Part shown: in pieces, positions 51,877 through 61,982 of the stretch
Layout of the letters: each line of letters opens with the position of its first letter
Numbering within the stretch: the stretch's first letter is position 1
NCBI GenBank assembly: GCA_002454815.1
Contig: DKJL01000013.1
Coordinates: forward strand, 1-64,000
Reading direction: 5' to 3'
Length of the DNA stretch: 64,000 bases
DNA from: Flavobacteriales bacterium UBA6693
Lineage (GTDB): Bacteria > Bacteroidota > Bacteroidia > Flavobacteriales > Weeksellaceae
The notes under the pieces: model-generated
What the model was told of the DNA's origin: nothing
What the model saw: the letters and a program-made list of their open reading frames with translations, nothing else
Databases searched by the model: none
Translations under genes and position numbers: made by a program

Positions 51877-53574
51877 ATGCAGTTATCAGAACAGGAAATT
51901 ATCAGACGCGAAAAACTACAGACCCTACAAAACATGGGCATCGAAGCATATCCCGCGGAAGAATATCCGGTAACCGACACCACCGAAACAATAAAAAATA
52001 ATTTTGAGGAAGGGAAAACGGTGCAGATTGCTGGCCGGCTGATGAGCAGAAGAATTCAGGGCAAAGCGAGTTTTGCCGAACTTCAGGACAGTACCGGACG
52101 AATCCAGGTTTACTTTAACCGTGACGAAATTTGCCCCGGCGAGGACAAAACATTGTATAACGAAGTCTATAAACACCTGCTCGATATTGGTGATATTATC
52201 GGCATCGAAGGCACCCTCTTCACGACACAAGTGGGCGAAAGCACGGTAATGGTGAAAAATTTTACTTTGCTCGCCAAGTCGCTGCGTCCACTCCCACAGC
52301 CGCGCACCGACGAAAATGGAATGACTTATGACGCCTTCACCGATCCTGAACTGCGTTACCGCCAGCGCTATGTCGATCTGGTGGTGAACCCTCACGTGAA
52401 AGAAGTTTTCATCAAACGCACGAAATTGTTTAATGCAATGCGTACGTTCTTCAACGACGCGGGATATTTCGAGGTTGAAACGCCGATTTTGCAGGCCATC
52501 CCGGGTGGTGCCGCCGCAAGACCTTTCATCTCGCACCACAACGCGCTGGATATTCCTTTGTATTTGCGTATTGCGAATGAATTATATTTAAAAAGACTGA
52601 TCGTCGGTGGGTTTGACGGTGTTTATGAATTTTCCAAAAACTTCAGAAATGAAGGGATGGACCGCACGCACAACCCCGAATTTACGGTGATGGAAATCTA
52701 TGTAGCTTACAAAGACTACAACTGGATGATGGAATTTACCGAAAATTTAATTGAGTATTGCGCAAAACACGTCAACGGAACTACACGGGCAAAATTCGAA
52801 GAACACGAGATCGATTTCAAAGCGCCTTTTGCCAGAATCTCCATGACCGATGCGATCCGGAAATATACCGGGTTCGATATTACCGGAAAAACAGAGCAGG
52901 AACTTTACGATTTTGCACAGTCGATTGGCATTGAAGTCGATGAAACGATGGGCAAAGGAAAACTCATTGACGAAATATTTGGCGAAAAGTGCGAGGGCAA
53001 CTTTATCCAGCCAACATTCGTCACCGATTATCCGGTGGAAATGTCTCCACTTACCAAAAAGCACCGCAGCAAAGAAGGACTTACAGAACGTTTCGAACTC
53101 ATGGTTTGCGGAAAAGAAGTTGCCAACGCGTATTCTGAGTTAAATGATCCTATCGATCAGCGTGAACGTTTTGAAGCGCAGATGCTGCTTTCCGAAAAAG
53201 GCGACGACGAAGCAATGTTTATCGACCAGGATTTTCTGCGCGCCCTGGAATATGGTATGCCGCCAACCTCCGGGTTGGGTATCGGAATGGACCGCTTAAT
53301 AATGTTCCTGACCAATAACCCGTCCATCCAGGAAGTATTGTTCTTCCCACAGATGAAACCGGAAAAAGCGACACCAAAGGTGGAATTGGGAGAAGATGAA
53401 AAGGTGATTCTTTCCATTCTTAATTCTCAGGAAGATGCGATGGAACTGGCAGAGGTAAAAACCCGCAGCCAACTTTCCGGAAAGAAATGGGACAAGGCCA
53501 GTAAAAATCTTTCCAAAGCTGAACTGATCGTGATAGAAAAGACGGAAAACGGCGTTTTTGTTAAAACAAAATAA
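51877..53574 (+). CDS. lysS: Lysyl-tRNA synthetase (class II)
   Basis: 565 residues. N-terminal OB-fold anticodon-binding domain (about 50-160), motif 2 'FRNEGMDRTHNPEFTVMEIY', motif 3 'GLGIGMDRL'. About 70 residues longer than the usual bacterial LysS, with an extra C-terminal helical segment (after 'FFPQMKPEK') that ends 'IVIEKTENGVFVKTK', as in other Flavobacteriia. TAATTTTG at 51848-51855 is the likely -7 box. Confidence 0.97.
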   Translation: MQLSEQEIIRREKLQTLQNMGIEAYPAEEYPVTDTTETIKNNFEEGKTVQIAGRLMSRRIQGKASFAELQDSTGRIQVYFNRDEICPGEDKTLYNEVYKHLLDIGDIIGIEGTLFTTQVGESTVMVKNFTLLAKSLRPLPQPRTDENGMTYDAFTDPELRYRQRYVDLVVNPHVKEVFIKRTKLFNAMRTFFNDAGYFEVETPILQAIPGGAAARPFISHHNALDIPLYLRIANELYLKRLIVGGFDGVYEFSKNFRNEGMDRTHNPEFTVMEIYVAYKDYNWMMEFTENLIEYCAKHVNGTTRAKFEEHEIDFKAPFARISMTDAIRKYTGFDITGKTEQELYDFAQSIGIEVDETMGKGKLIDEIFGEKCEGNFIQPTFVTDYPVEMSPLTKKHRSKEGLTERFELMVCGKEVANAYSELNDPIDQRERFEAQMLLSEKGDDEAMFIDQDFLRALEYGMPPTSGLGIGMDRLIMFLTNNPSIQEVLFFPQMKPEKATPKVELGEDEKVILSILNSQEDAMELAEVKTRSQLSGKKWDKASKNLSKAELIVIEKTENGVFVKTK

Positions 53575-53592
53575 ACACATAATTAAGCATAC

Positions 53593-53620
53593 AAAACCTC
53601 TGAAATATCAGGGGTTTTTT
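53593..53620 (+). terminator. Terminator of lysS
   Basis: ACCTCTGA (53596-53603), loop AATA, TCAGGGGT (53608-53615) with one G-U pair, then T-run. Confidence 0.85.
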
Positions 53621-53655
53621 CGTGCGAGAACTGACCGGTTTCGTGGCGCAAGACC

Positions 53656-53686
53656 TTTGATATTTCGTGGAAAAAACGTATATTTG
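53656..53686 (+). promoter_or_regulatory. gyrB promoter
   Basis: TTTG (53656-53659), 19 bp, TATATTTG (53679-53686): the same spacing and -7 box as the tRNA-Leu promoter. The leader is about 100 nt. Confidence 0.7.
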
Positions 53687-53788
53687 TTAGCCTTTTTAAA
53701 ACACTGATTATTAAGTCGTTTATAGGCAAACTTAAATATTATTTTAAAGAAAAATCGGGGCATTTCTGCTGTGATTAAGTAAAAGATT

Positions 53789-55723
53789 ATGAGCCAAAAA
53801 GAATATACTGCGAGTAGCATCCAAGCTTTGGAGGGAATAGAACACGTACGGATGCGTCCGTCGATGTACATCGGTGATGTCGGCACGCGCGGACTGCACC
53901 ACCTCGTTTATGAAGTGGTAGATAACTCCATTGATGAAGCACTTGCCGGGCATTGTGATACCATTATGGTGACCATCCACGAAGGCAACGGCGTTTCTGT
54001 AAAAGATAACGGCCGCGGAATTCCGGTCGATTTTCACGAGAAGGAACAAAAATCAGCGCTGGAAGTTGTAATGACAAAAATTGGTGCCGGTGGTAAGTTT
54101 GATAAAGATTCCTACAAAGTTTCCGGGGGTCTGCACGGCGTGGGAGTTTCCTGTGTGAACGCGCTTTCTACCTCGCTCGTGGCTACAGTTTATAAAAAAG
54201 GAAAAATATACCGCCAGAAATACTCTGAAGGCCAAGCGCTTGCAGATGTAGAAGAGATCGGCACAACAGATGAGCGCGGGACGGAAGTATTCTTCCAGCC
54301 CGATAACTCGATCTTCCAGGAACTAGTTTACAATTATGATACGCTTGCCAGCAGACTGCGCGAACTGTCTTATTTAAATAAAGGCATTAAAATTACGCTT
54401 ACTGATGAGCGATTCATCGATGAAGAAGGCGTTATAAAACACGAAGTTTTCTACTCGGAAGGCGGCCTGAAAGAATTTGTGGAATATATCGACGGTAACC
54501 GTGAAAGTATCATGAACAACGTGATCTTCATGGAAGGTGAAAAGGACGATATTCCGGTGGAAGTGGCAATGCGCTACAACACTTCTTACAATGAGAATCT
54601 ACATTCTTATGTGAATAATATTAATACACATGAAGGCGGTACACATCTTGCGGGCTTCCGCCGCGCATTGACGCGGACTTTAAAACGTTTTGCAGACGAG
54701 CTTGGACTTCCGGCAAAAGAAAAAGTAGAAGTTACCGGTGACGACTTCCGTGAAGGTCTGACCGCGGTAATTTCGGTTAAAGTGATGGAGCCGCAGTTTG
54801 AAGGTCAAACCAAAACGAAATTGGGTAATTCCGAAGTTTCCGGTGCGGTAGATAAAATCGTGGGCGAAATGCTGACCAACTTCCTGGAAGAACATCCCAA
54901 CGAAGCCAAACTCATTGTGCAGAAAGTCGTTTTGGCGGCAAAAGCCAGACAGGCAGCCAAGAAAGCGCGGGAAATGGTGCAACGCAAATCGCCGATGGGC
55001 GGCAGCGGCCTGCCAGGTAAACTCTCCGACTGTTCTTCCAAAGATCCGGAAATCTCCGAACTGTTTCTCGTTGAGGGAGACTCGGCGGGTGGAACGGCAA
55101 AACAAGGCCGGGACCGTCATTTCCAGGCGATTCTTCCTTTGCGTGGTAAAATATTAAATGTAGAAAAATCGATGCTGCACAAGGTGTACGATAACGATGA
55201 AATCAAGAACATCTACACCGCTCTGGGCGTTTCCGTTGGTACTGAAGAAGACAGCAAAGCTTTGAATATTTCTAAACTGCGTTATCACAAAGTCGTCATC
55301 ATGACCGATGCTGATATTGACGGCGCGCACATCTCCACGCTGATCCTGACGTTCTTTTTCCGATATATGAAAGAATTGATTGAGAATGGATATGTTTATA
55401 TCGCGCAGCCACCACTCTATCTTTTGAAAAAAGGTCAGAAAAAAGTGTATGCTTACAACGAGAAGGAACGCGAAGAGATCACATTGGAAATGTCGCCAGA
55501 TGGCAAAGGCGTTGAAGTGCAGCGTTACAAAGGTCTGGGTGAAATGAATCCTGAGCAGCTTTGGGACACTACGCTGAACCCGGAAAACCGTATTCTGAAA
55601 CAGGTAACGATCGAAAGTCTCGCCGAGGCCGACAACGTCTTCTCTATGCTAATGGGCGACGAAGTTCCGCCACGCAGGGACTTTATCGAGAAGAATGCTA
55701 TTTATGCTAAAATCGACGTTTAA
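53789..55723 (+). CDS. gyrB: DNA gyrase subunit B
   Basis: 644 residues. GHKL ATPase motifs 'VDNSIDEALAG' and 'GRGIPVDFHEKE'; TOPRIM 'EGDSAGGTAKQGRDR' and 'MTDADIDGAHI'. Length matches other Bacteroidota GyrB without the E. coli insert. Introduces negative supercoils with GyrA, encoded elsewhere. Confidence 0.97.
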   Translation: MSQKEYTASSIQALEGIEHVRMRPSMYIGDVGTRGLHHLVYEVVDNSIDEALAGHCDTIMVTIHEGNGVSVKDNGRGIPVDFHEKEQKSALEVVMTKIGAGGKFDKDSYKVSGGLHGVGVSCVNALSTSLVATVYKKGKIYRQKYSEGQALADVEEIGTTDERGTEVFFQPDNSIFQELVYNYDTLASRLRELSYLNKGIKITLTDERFIDEEGVIKHEVFYSEGGLKEFVEYIDGNRESIMNNVIFMEGEKDDIPVEVAMRYNTSYNENLHSYVNNINTHEGGTHLAGFRRALTRTLKRFADELGLPAKEKVEVTGDDFREGLTAVISVKVMEPQFEGQTKTKLGNSEVSGAVDKIVGEMLTNFLEEHPNEAKLIVQKVVLAAKARQAAKKAREMVQRKSPMGGSGLPGKLSDCSSKDPEISELFLVEGDSAGGTAKQGRDRHFQAILPLRGKILNVEKSMLHKVYDNDEIKNIYTALGVSVGTEEDSKALNISKLRYHKVVIMTDADIDGAHISTLILTFFFRYMKELIENGYVYIAQPPLYLLKKGQKKVYAYNEKEREEITLEMSPDGKGVEVQRYKGLGEMNPEQLWDTTLNPENRILKQVTIESLAEADNVFSMLMGDEVPPRRDFIEKNAIYAKIDV

Positions 55724-55732
55724 ATGAAAGAT

Positions 55733-55762
55733 AAAAACCGCTCCAGCCAGAGCGGTTTTTTT
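55733..55762 (+). terminator. Terminator of gyrB
   Basis: AAAAACCGCTC / GAGCGGTTTTT perfect stem with a 6-nt loop, T-run after. Confidence 0.92.
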
Positions 55763-55809
55763 GGCAACATATTTGGCTTTCTCTTAAATTTAACAAATCA
55801 AACGCCGTC

Positions 55810-56622
55810 ATGAAAAATATAATTGTTTCCGCACTTTTTACAACGTTTATTCTGTTCAGTTGCACAAAAACAAACAACACAAATACCCCTACTTCTACAC
55901 CTGATACTAAATCACAAACCGTCGCCAAGCCTGCTTTTTCCATCGATTCTATAAAGGTACACGATTCTCTTTCAGTAAATGAAATGCTCACCGCAGAGTT
56001 TGAAGCAGGCGTGCTTCTCTTTCCGACACTTACTGATATGACACTTTTGGATTCTATTTATGCCAAAGAACAATTAAACTTAAATCAATACGACCGGCAA
56101 TCGCTAACTCGCGCACTTCGGGATAGTGAACAGAACTATTATAATGAAACGAAAAAGAATGCGGAAGAATATTCACCGACTTTTCACCAAACCTGGAATC
56201 GTGCTTCGGACATGGACTTGGTTTCGAACGAAGACGGGTTGATGACCATTAAATATTCCGGGTCCGGATACACAGGAGGGGCGCACGGATACTATTATGA
56301 ATTTTATAAAGTGTTTGATCTCGCTACAAATAAAACACTGCAACTAAAGGATATCGTAGAAAACCGCGATGAAGAAGTTTGGAACGAAATTCTGAAAGAC
56401 AATTTTTTGAAGGAAGATTTGGAGCGTGGCCAGGCAGATATGCTTTTGGTACAGGAAATTCCGTTGAACGACAATTTTTATCTTGACCGTGAACATCTGT
56501 ATTTTCTTTATAACCAATATGAAATTGCCGCCTACGCAGCGGGTCCGATTTTAATTAAAGTTCCGCTGAAGGACATCAAGCCTTTTTTGACAAAATACGT
56601 TAAAGAACGCCTAAAAATCTGA
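55810..56622 (+). CDS. DUF4163/DUF3298-type lipoprotein
   Basis: 270 residues. Lipobox 'TTFILFSCTKTNN' marks an exported lipoprotein. The C-terminal half 'YSGSGYTGGAHGYYYEF', 'FDLATNKTLQLKDIV' and 'YEIAAYAAGPILIKVPLKDI' matches DUF3298 (RsiV/heat-shock-associated) domain proteins. RsiV binds lysozyme in Bacillus, but this form has no anti-sigma domain, so that role is not expected. Confidence 0.82.
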   Translation: MKNIIVSALFTTFILFSCTKTNNTNTPTSTPDTKSQTVAKPAFSIDSIKVHDSLSVNEMLTAEFEAGVLLFPTLTDMTLLDSIYAKEQLNLNQYDRQSLTRALRDSEQNYYNETKKNAEEYSPTFHQTWNRASDMDLVSNEDGLMTIKYSGSGYTGGAHGYYYEFYKVFDLATNKTLQLKDIVENRDEEVWNEILKDNFLKEDLERGQADMLLVQEIPLNDNFYLDREHLYFLYNQYEIAAYAAGPILIKVPLKDIKPFLTKYVKERLKI

Positions 56623-56667
56623 AGACAGCATGTCAATTTGCTGCTTCTTTCCGTACTTTTGTGAGTT

Positions 56668-57516
56668 ATGCGACGTACCGCTTTTATCATTAATCCCCGA
56701 TCCGCGCGCGGCAGTTATCAGCCATTTCTCAATGCACTGCAGCGCAAACTTCACGACGCGCTGATTCATATTTCTGAATCCGTTGAAGGTACGCGCAAAT
56801 TTATTAAAGAACACGATGATAACGTCGATATTTTTGTTGCCTACGGCGGTGACGGAACAATTTCTTCCGTCGCAAAACAGCTGGTAAACAGCGATAAAAT
56901 TTTGGCTATTTTTCCGGCAGGTTCGGGTAACGGCTTTTCTAATGAAACGAATTTTACAAAGAATATCGGCGAACTTCTGGACAAAATACAGCGTGGAAAC
57001 TTCCGTGAAATCGACACTCTGATGATTAACGGACATTTCTCTATAAACGTTTCCGGTGCCGGATTCGATGGTGCGGTGGTCAAAAATTTTGAAAAAACGA
57101 GTCGTGGTTTTCGCAATTACATCAAGACTTCGCTGCAAACCTACTTTAGTTATCAACCTGAAACTTTCCGGTTTTCCGATGAACACGTTGTTCATGACGG
57201 CGAATATTTAATGATGAACGTGGCCAACACGCGGCAGTTTGGCAATAACGCCTACATCGCGCCACATGCCAGCACCGTCGATGGTTTGGCCGAAATAGTT
57301 CTGGTCCGCAAATTCCCATTGTGGTACGCGCCGTATTTCGCCTGGCGTTTATTCGCCGGCAAATTACGCGAAGATCAGTACATTCGATATATTTCTGCGG
57401 GCGAACTCGTCTTCACGACAACTACAAGAGACTGGCATCTGGACGGCGAATATACCAACATCACTTCGCCCGTACACATCAAAGTTCTGCCAAGAAGCTT
57501 AAGAATTCTGCAGTAA
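56668..57516 (+). CDS. Diacylglycerol/sphingosine-kinase-type lipid kinase
   Basis: 282 residues. 'VAYGGDGTISSV' is the nucleotide loop and 'FPAGSGNGFS' the second loop, where GTxNDF is more usual; 'GAGFDGAVVKNFEK' and 'WHLDGEY' follow. A probable membrane-surface lipid kinase; substrate unknown. TACTTTTG at 56654-56661 ends 6 nt before the ATG, so the message may have little or no leader. Confidence 0.85.
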   Translation: MRRTAFIINPRSARGSYQPFLNALQRKLHDALIHISESVEGTRKFIKEHDDNVDIFVAYGGDGTISSVAKQLVNSDKILAIFPAGSGNGFSNETNFTKNIGELLDKIQRGNFREIDTLMINGHFSINVSGAGFDGAVVKNFEKTSRGFRNYIKTSLQTYFSYQPETFRFSDEHVVHDGEYLMMNVANTRQFGNNAYIAPHASTVDGLAEIVLVRKFPLWYAPYFAWRLFAGKLREDQYIRYISAGELVFTTTTRDWHLDGEYTNITSPVHIKVLPRSLRILQ

Positions 57517-57701
57517 TTTTTAGCCGACATTTGAGTGGCTAACTCTGCGGTAATCGGTTGCGGTAATTATTATATTAAGGAGAAATTAAATATAAACCAT
57601 TAATCAATTCAGGATAACGGCGCGGGCCGACTGCTCACTTGACAAAGCTTGGCGCATAAAGAACTGTAATTCCGTGGGCAGAACTCGCTTAATAATTATT
57701 C

Positions 57702-58346
57702 TCAATCAACCAATTTTACAATCTCTTCCGGCCCGTTGTTGCGGAAATTGGTATACACCGTATGGTGAAAAACATTGAGCTTTTTCAGCGTCACCAACAA
57801 GTCTTCTTTCTCAGGGTGGTCCAGTTTTCCGCACATAATTTTGGAAACCAAAGTAATGTCATCCATCGCCTGAGCAAAAACCTGCCGTCCTTTTTCCGTC
57901 ACGGCAATTCGCGTGCTGCGTTTGTCATTAACGTCCGGACTTTCGGCAAGTAAACCATTGCGTACCAGCCGTTTAATAATTTCTATACCCGATTGTTTTT
58001 CGTGTGCGTTCTTTTCAATCAGTTGCATTTTCGTTAAAGAATCATAATCCATCATCCGAAACAGATACGTGAAATCTTCGTTCACCAGCTCCTCATGTTT
58101 CTCCAAAGACTTCTTAATCAAGTGTTTAGAGTAGCGTCCTAAAAGAATGACCTGTTTTGCGATTTCGTTCTCCAGATCGAATACTTCCAGGCCGTACTTT
58201 TGAGTAAGATTGCGCGGGTTTTCCTGCTCGTAGGCCTTCTCGTTCAGATACAAACGAAAATCATTCAGTGAGCGCTGTCCGCCGCCGTTCTTTTTCTGAA
58301 AAGCATCCAGCTCCGTCAGCAACTCTATCGCTAAATTTAGTTCCAT
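57702..58346 (-). CDS. MarR-family transcriptional regulator
   Basis: 214 residues, longer than usual for MarR; an N-terminal extension of about 60 residues precedes the winged helix 'LTKMQLIEKNAHEKQSGIEI' and 'SPDVNDKRSTRIAVTEKGRQ', the beta-wing. It faces away from the carotenoid genes, beside the ABC1 kinase. Control of pigment or membrane genes is possible, but not shown. The 57517-57701 gap downstream holds no gene. Confidence 0.88.
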   Translation of the reverse strand: MELNLAIELLTELDAFQKKNGGGQRSLNDFRLYLNEKAYEQENPRNLTQKYGLEVFDLENEIAKQVILLGRYSKHLIKKSLEKHEELVNEDFTYLFRMMDYDSLTKMQLIEKNAHEKQSGIEIIKRLVRNGLLAESPDVNDKRSTRIAVTEKGRQVFAQAMDDITLVSKIMCGKLDHPEKEDLLVTLKKLNVFHHTVYTNFRNNGPEEIVKLVD

Positions 58347-58408
58347 CCTTTATTTTTCTTTAAACTTGACTCGTCCGCCATTTTTTCCGTTTTCGCCCGT
58401 TTCATTTC

Positions 58409-59752
58409 TCAGCTGATTTTACCGCAGTCCTTCTCTTGACCGAGATAATTCTTATAATTGTCAATAGAAATATTGGTGGCGCCGATTGCGTGCATTAAAT
58501 TGAATAAACCAAAAAAAGTCCGGTTCATATAGATAAAATGCCGTGATCCACGGTTCATATTCCGCCCTTTCATTTTAGAAAGATCGGCGTATTTCTGGCC
58601 AAGGTCGGCAATTTCCGAAAAAAACTTCGGATTAGAAAAATCAAAAAATTCGTACTGAAAAGGTGTGGTAAAGAGCATCAGCAGTTCATGAAAAATATCG
58701 CCGAAAAACTGGCGGTCAGCTGCGTTATCTTCAAGCCGCAAAATCTCAAGCTCAAGCAGTTTATTTTCGAAAATGTCCGGATTATTAAGATTTTCCCTAC
58801 TTGCCAATTCGAAATAAGGCGTATAAAAATCTTCAGGAATCGCCTTCATGCAGCCAAAATCTATGGCGATCAGTTGCTCATCCGGAGAAACCAGGAAATT
58901 ACCAGGGTGCGGGTCGGCGTGCACTTTACGCAATTCATGGATTTGAAACATATAAAAATCCCAGAGTGCCTGCCCTACTTTGTTTGCCGTGCGCTCATCT
59001 TTGTTCTCAGCACAAAATTCAGAAAGATGCTTTCCGTGCATCCAGTCCATTGTGATGATTCTCGCGCTCGAATATTCCGGATAATAATTGGGAAATTGCA
59101 GATTTGGTAAGTTGCGGCAGCGCTCGCGGATTTCTCTGCTTTGCGCCAATTCCAGTTCATAATCAGTTTCTTCCAGCAATTTTTGTTCGACTTCCTTAAA
59201 ATACGGATCCGAGTCTTTTCCATTTAATTTAAACATTCGCATCGCGATCGGTTTTACCATTGCCAAATCGGATGAAATACTGTCGGATACCCCTGGATAT
59301 TGAATTTTAACCGCCAGTTCGCGACCGTCTTTGGTCGCTTTGTGAACCTGGCCGATACTTGCTGCGCGGGTGGCTTCACTTTCGAAAGTATCAAAAAGCT
59401 CCTTTGGGTTTTTACCGAATTCATTCCGAAAAATTTTACTAACAAGCGGTGCAGACAACGGCGGTACCTGAAACTGCGCGAGCGAAAACTGCTCTACATA
59501 AGCGGCAGGCAGGATGTTTTTTTCCATGCTCAGCATTTGTGCTACTTTCAGCGCGGAACCTTTCATTTCTTTCAAGCTGTCGTAGATGTCGGCGGCATTG
59601 TCGCGATCCAGCGTATTTCTGGCTTCTTCATCGGAGCCGGTAATTTTTGTGCCGTAATATTTGAGATAATTCACCCCGACTTTTGCGCCGGTAGAAAGCA
59701 GTTTGCTGGCGCGCTCTATCTTGCCGGTCGGAATTTTATTTAAAGTTTTCAT
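58409..59752 (-). CDS. ABC1/UbiB (AarF)-family kinase-like protein
   Basis: 447 residues, UbiB/COQ8 type. Signature 'MKGSALKVAQMLSMEKN' (KxGQ-type motif, here K-V-A-Q at 69-72) and 'AASIGQVHKA' in place of the usual P-loop; 'HADPHPGNFL' and 'IAIDFGCMK' are the catalytic and metal motifs. The family acts in isoprenoid quinone metabolism. Its start overlaps the TetR-like gene by 4 bp, so they are one operon, next to carotenoid genes that also use isoprenoids. Confidence 0.92.
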   Translation of the reverse strand: MKTLNKIPTGKIERASKLLSTGAKVGVNYLKYYGTKITGSDEEARNTLDRDNAADIYDSLKEMKGSALKVAQMLSMEKNILPAAYVEQFSLAQFQVPPLSAPLVSKIFRNEFGKNPKELFDTFESEATRAASIGQVHKATKDGRELAVKIQYPGVSDSISSDLAMVKPIAMRMFKLNGKDSDPYFKEVEQKLLEETDYELELAQSREIRERCRNLPNLQFPNYYPEYSSARIITMDWMHGKHLSEFCAENKDERTANKVGQALWDFYMFQIHELRKVHADPHPGNFLVSPDEQLIAIDFGCMKAIPEDFYTPYFELASRENLNNPDIFENKLLELEILRLEDNAADRQFFGDIFHELLMLFTTPFQYEFFDFSNPKFFSEIADLGQKYADLSKMKGRNMNRGSRHFIYMNRTFFGLFNLMHAIGATNISIDNYKNYLGQEKDCGKIS

Positions 59753-60420
59753 GAATTCGGACGGATTTTATCATTAAAAATAAACTTCGCCAAATCGACG
59801 ATTTTTTTCACGGGCGTTTGGTTGAGGACTTCGTAAGCCGTGTCAACGGATTTTTCGATATAAATATCTGTTTTCTCAAAATTCCGGCTTTTATCGCTCT
59901 GCCAGAATTTAATCACACTTACAAAATGATTCCAGTACAACTCGTCCATAGCACCGTTTTTCATCTGCCTCGCACGTCGCATTGAAGCATTATTTTCTGA
60001 GTTCACCATCGGTTCGTGATGAAGCGTTTTGGTGAATTGAATGAAATCGCGTCTCAGCGACCATAGCTTTCTGACGCCGGAAAGTTCCAGCCCGCGCCCG
60101 CCCAGAAGGTACAGTACCAGACTTCGGTTGAGTGTAAGTTGCTCTATAAAAGTGTAATAAAATGAGAGCAGCTTCACCTTTGGCTGCGCTATTGCATAGG
60201 TCTCGTCAGCCGTGATCAGAGCGACCGACCGTTCCAAGAAAAATCGTAAATAGTCTGCTTCAAGTTCTTCAAAACCTGCGTAATACTGATAAAATTCGTT
60301 TTCTGCAAAACCGTGTTCTTCGCAAAAAACGTACACATTCACAGGCGGCCGGTTATTTCTCAGCACAAACTCGGAGTATAATTCCAGCAATCGTTCCTGT
60401 GAGAGTTTTATATTTTCCAT
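59749..60420 (-). CDS. TetR-family-like regulator
   Basis: 223 residues from the ATG at 60420. The N-terminal 50 residues ('LLELYSEFVLRNNRPPVNVY', 'FCEEHGFAENEFYQYYAGFE') align with a TetR-type DNA-binding domain; the rest is helical, like the TetR_C ligand domain. The start is 90 bp from crtI, with an intergenic space shared by divergent promoters, so it probably controls the carotenoid operon or the ABC1 kinase. Confidence 0.78.
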   Translation of the reverse strand: MENIKLSQERLLELYSEFVLRNNRPPVNVYVFCEEHGFAENEFYQYYAGFEELEADYLRFFLERSVALITADETYAIAQPKVKLLSFYYTFIEQLTLNRSLVLYLLGGRGLELSGVRKLWSLRRDFIQFTKTLHHEPMVNSENNASMRRARQMKNGAMDELYWNHFVSVIKFWQSDKSRNFEKTDIYIEKSVDTAYEVLNQTPVKKIVDLAKFIFNDKIRPNS

Positions 60421-60443
60421 AACTTCATTAAATATTAATACAA

Positions 60444-60492
60444 CAAATTTAGTAAAAATATTTTCTGTTTTAAAAATAAAAGTATAGTTTTG
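60444..60492. promoter_or_regulatory. Divergent promoters between TetR-like gene and crtI
   Basis: Plus strand: TAGTTTTG at 60485-60492, 17 nt before the crtI ATG. Minus strand: TAAATTTG (60451-60444). Between them a 10-bp palindrome AAAATATTTT at 60455-60464. A regulator bound here would affect both directions. Confidence 0.5.
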
Positions 60493-60509
60493 TTCCATTA
60501 GCGAAAGAA

Positions 60510-61964
60510 ATGAAAAGTACAGTCATTATTGGTTCCGGTTTTTCCGCACTTGCGTCTGCCTGTTATATGGCGCAAGCGGGTTGGTCTGTAGATGTTTTAG
60601 AAAAGAACGAGCAGATCGGCGGCCGTGCGTCTTTGCTGGAAATTGAAGGTTACCAATTTGATATGGGCCCCAGCTGGTATTGGATGCCCGATGTTTTCGA
60701 GCGTTTCTTCGCTGACTTTGGACGAAAAGTTTCCGACTATTATCATCTGGTAAAGTTGTCACCGGGCTACCGCGTCTATTTTGGCAAAAATGATTTTATC
60801 GATATTTCCGACGATCCTGAAAAAATCATAGCAAAATTCGAAGAGGTTGAACCTGGCAGCGGTGTACATTTAAAAAAATTCATGCACGATGCGCGGCGCA
60901 ATTATGAAATTGCCATGCAGGATATTGTTTACAAGCCCGGAAAATCGCTGCTGGAACTGATCAGTACTCAAACTGCTGTGCGGCTGCATTTATTTATACA
61001 GAATATTTCTCAGACGGTACGGCGTAATATTAAAGATCCGAAACTGCAAAGTATTCTGGAATTTCCAGTTTTGTTTTTAGGGGCAAAACCTCAAAATACG
61101 CCGGCGTTTTATAATTTTATGAATCATGCTGATTTTGGACTTGGTACCTGGTACCCGAAAGGCGGTTTTAATGCGGTGGCACGTGGGATCGCAACACTCG
61201 CAAAGGAATTGGGCGTACGATTTCACCTCAATCAGGAAGTTACCAAAATTGACGTAAGAGACGGGAAAGTTGCAGCAGTGCATAGCAATGTAGGGGTCTG
61301 GCATCCCGATGTTTTAATTTCCGGCGCTGATTATGCGCATACCGAGACGCTGCTTCCAACTTCTTTCCGCAATTACAACGACGGATTTTGGCAAAAAAAG
61401 ACTTTCGCGCCTTCCTCCTTCTTATATTACGTTGGTTTTGATCGTAAGGTGCCTGAGCTGCAGCATCATAACCTCTTTTTCGACACTGATTTCGCCATGC
61501 ACGCGGAAGAAATTTATGATGACCCGAAACTTCCGTCCAAGCCGTTGTTCTATGCTAATTTTTCGTCAAAAACCGACCAGGAATTGGCACCTTCGGGCGG
61601 CGAAGTAGGTTTTTTCCTGATTCCGGTGGCGGTGGATTTGGAGGATAACCAGGAAATCCACGATCGATATTTTAATTTGATTATGGACCGAATACAGCAG
61701 AATACCGGCGTTGATCTTCGCCCGTCCGTACGGTTTAAAAAAAGTTTTGGTGTTCAGGATTTTAAAGAACGTTACCATTCCTGCCGCGGCAACGCGTATG
61801 GATTGGCAAACACCTTGTTGCAGACTTCTGTGCTGCGGCCGCGTATCGACAATAAACAAATTGAAAACCTTTTCTACACCGGACAGCTTACCGTGCCGGG
61901 CCCGGGAGTGCCACCCGCACTGATTTCGGGCAAAGTAGTAACCGATTATATCCTCCGAAACTAA
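60510..61964 (+). CDS. crtI: Phytoene desaturase
   Basis: 484 residues. FAD-binding motif 'VIIGSGFSALASACYMAQ', 'LEKNEQIGGRASLLE' and 'FDMGPSWYWMPDVFERFF' (carotenoid-desaturase), ending 'YTGQLTVPGPGVPPALISGK'. Converts phytoene to lycopene stepwise. First gene of crtI-crtB-unknown-crtZ. Confidence 0.96.
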   Translation: MKSTVIIGSGFSALASACYMAQAGWSVDVLEKNEQIGGRASLLEIEGYQFDMGPSWYWMPDVFERFFADFGRKVSDYYHLVKLSPGYRVYFGKNDFIDISDDPEKIIAKFEEVEPGSGVHLKKFMHDARRNYEIAMQDIVYKPGKSLLELISTQTAVRLHLFIQNISQTVRRNIKDPKLQSILEFPVLFLGAKPQNTPAFYNFMNHADFGLGTWYPKGGFNAVARGIATLAKELGVRFHLNQEVTKIDVRDGKVAAVHSNVGVWHPDVLISGADYAHTETLLPTSFRNYNDGFWQKKTFAPSSFLYYVGFDRKVPELQHHNLFFDTDFAMHAEEIYDDPKLPSKPLFYANFSSKTDQELAPSGGEVGFFLIPVAVDLEDNQEIHDRYFNLIMDRIQQNTGVDLRPSVRFKKSFGVQDFKERYHSCRGNAYGLANTLLQTSVLRPRIDNKQIENLFYTGQLTVPGPGVPPALISGKVVTDYILRN

Positions 61965-61982
61965 CGACCAGAATTTGTGACC

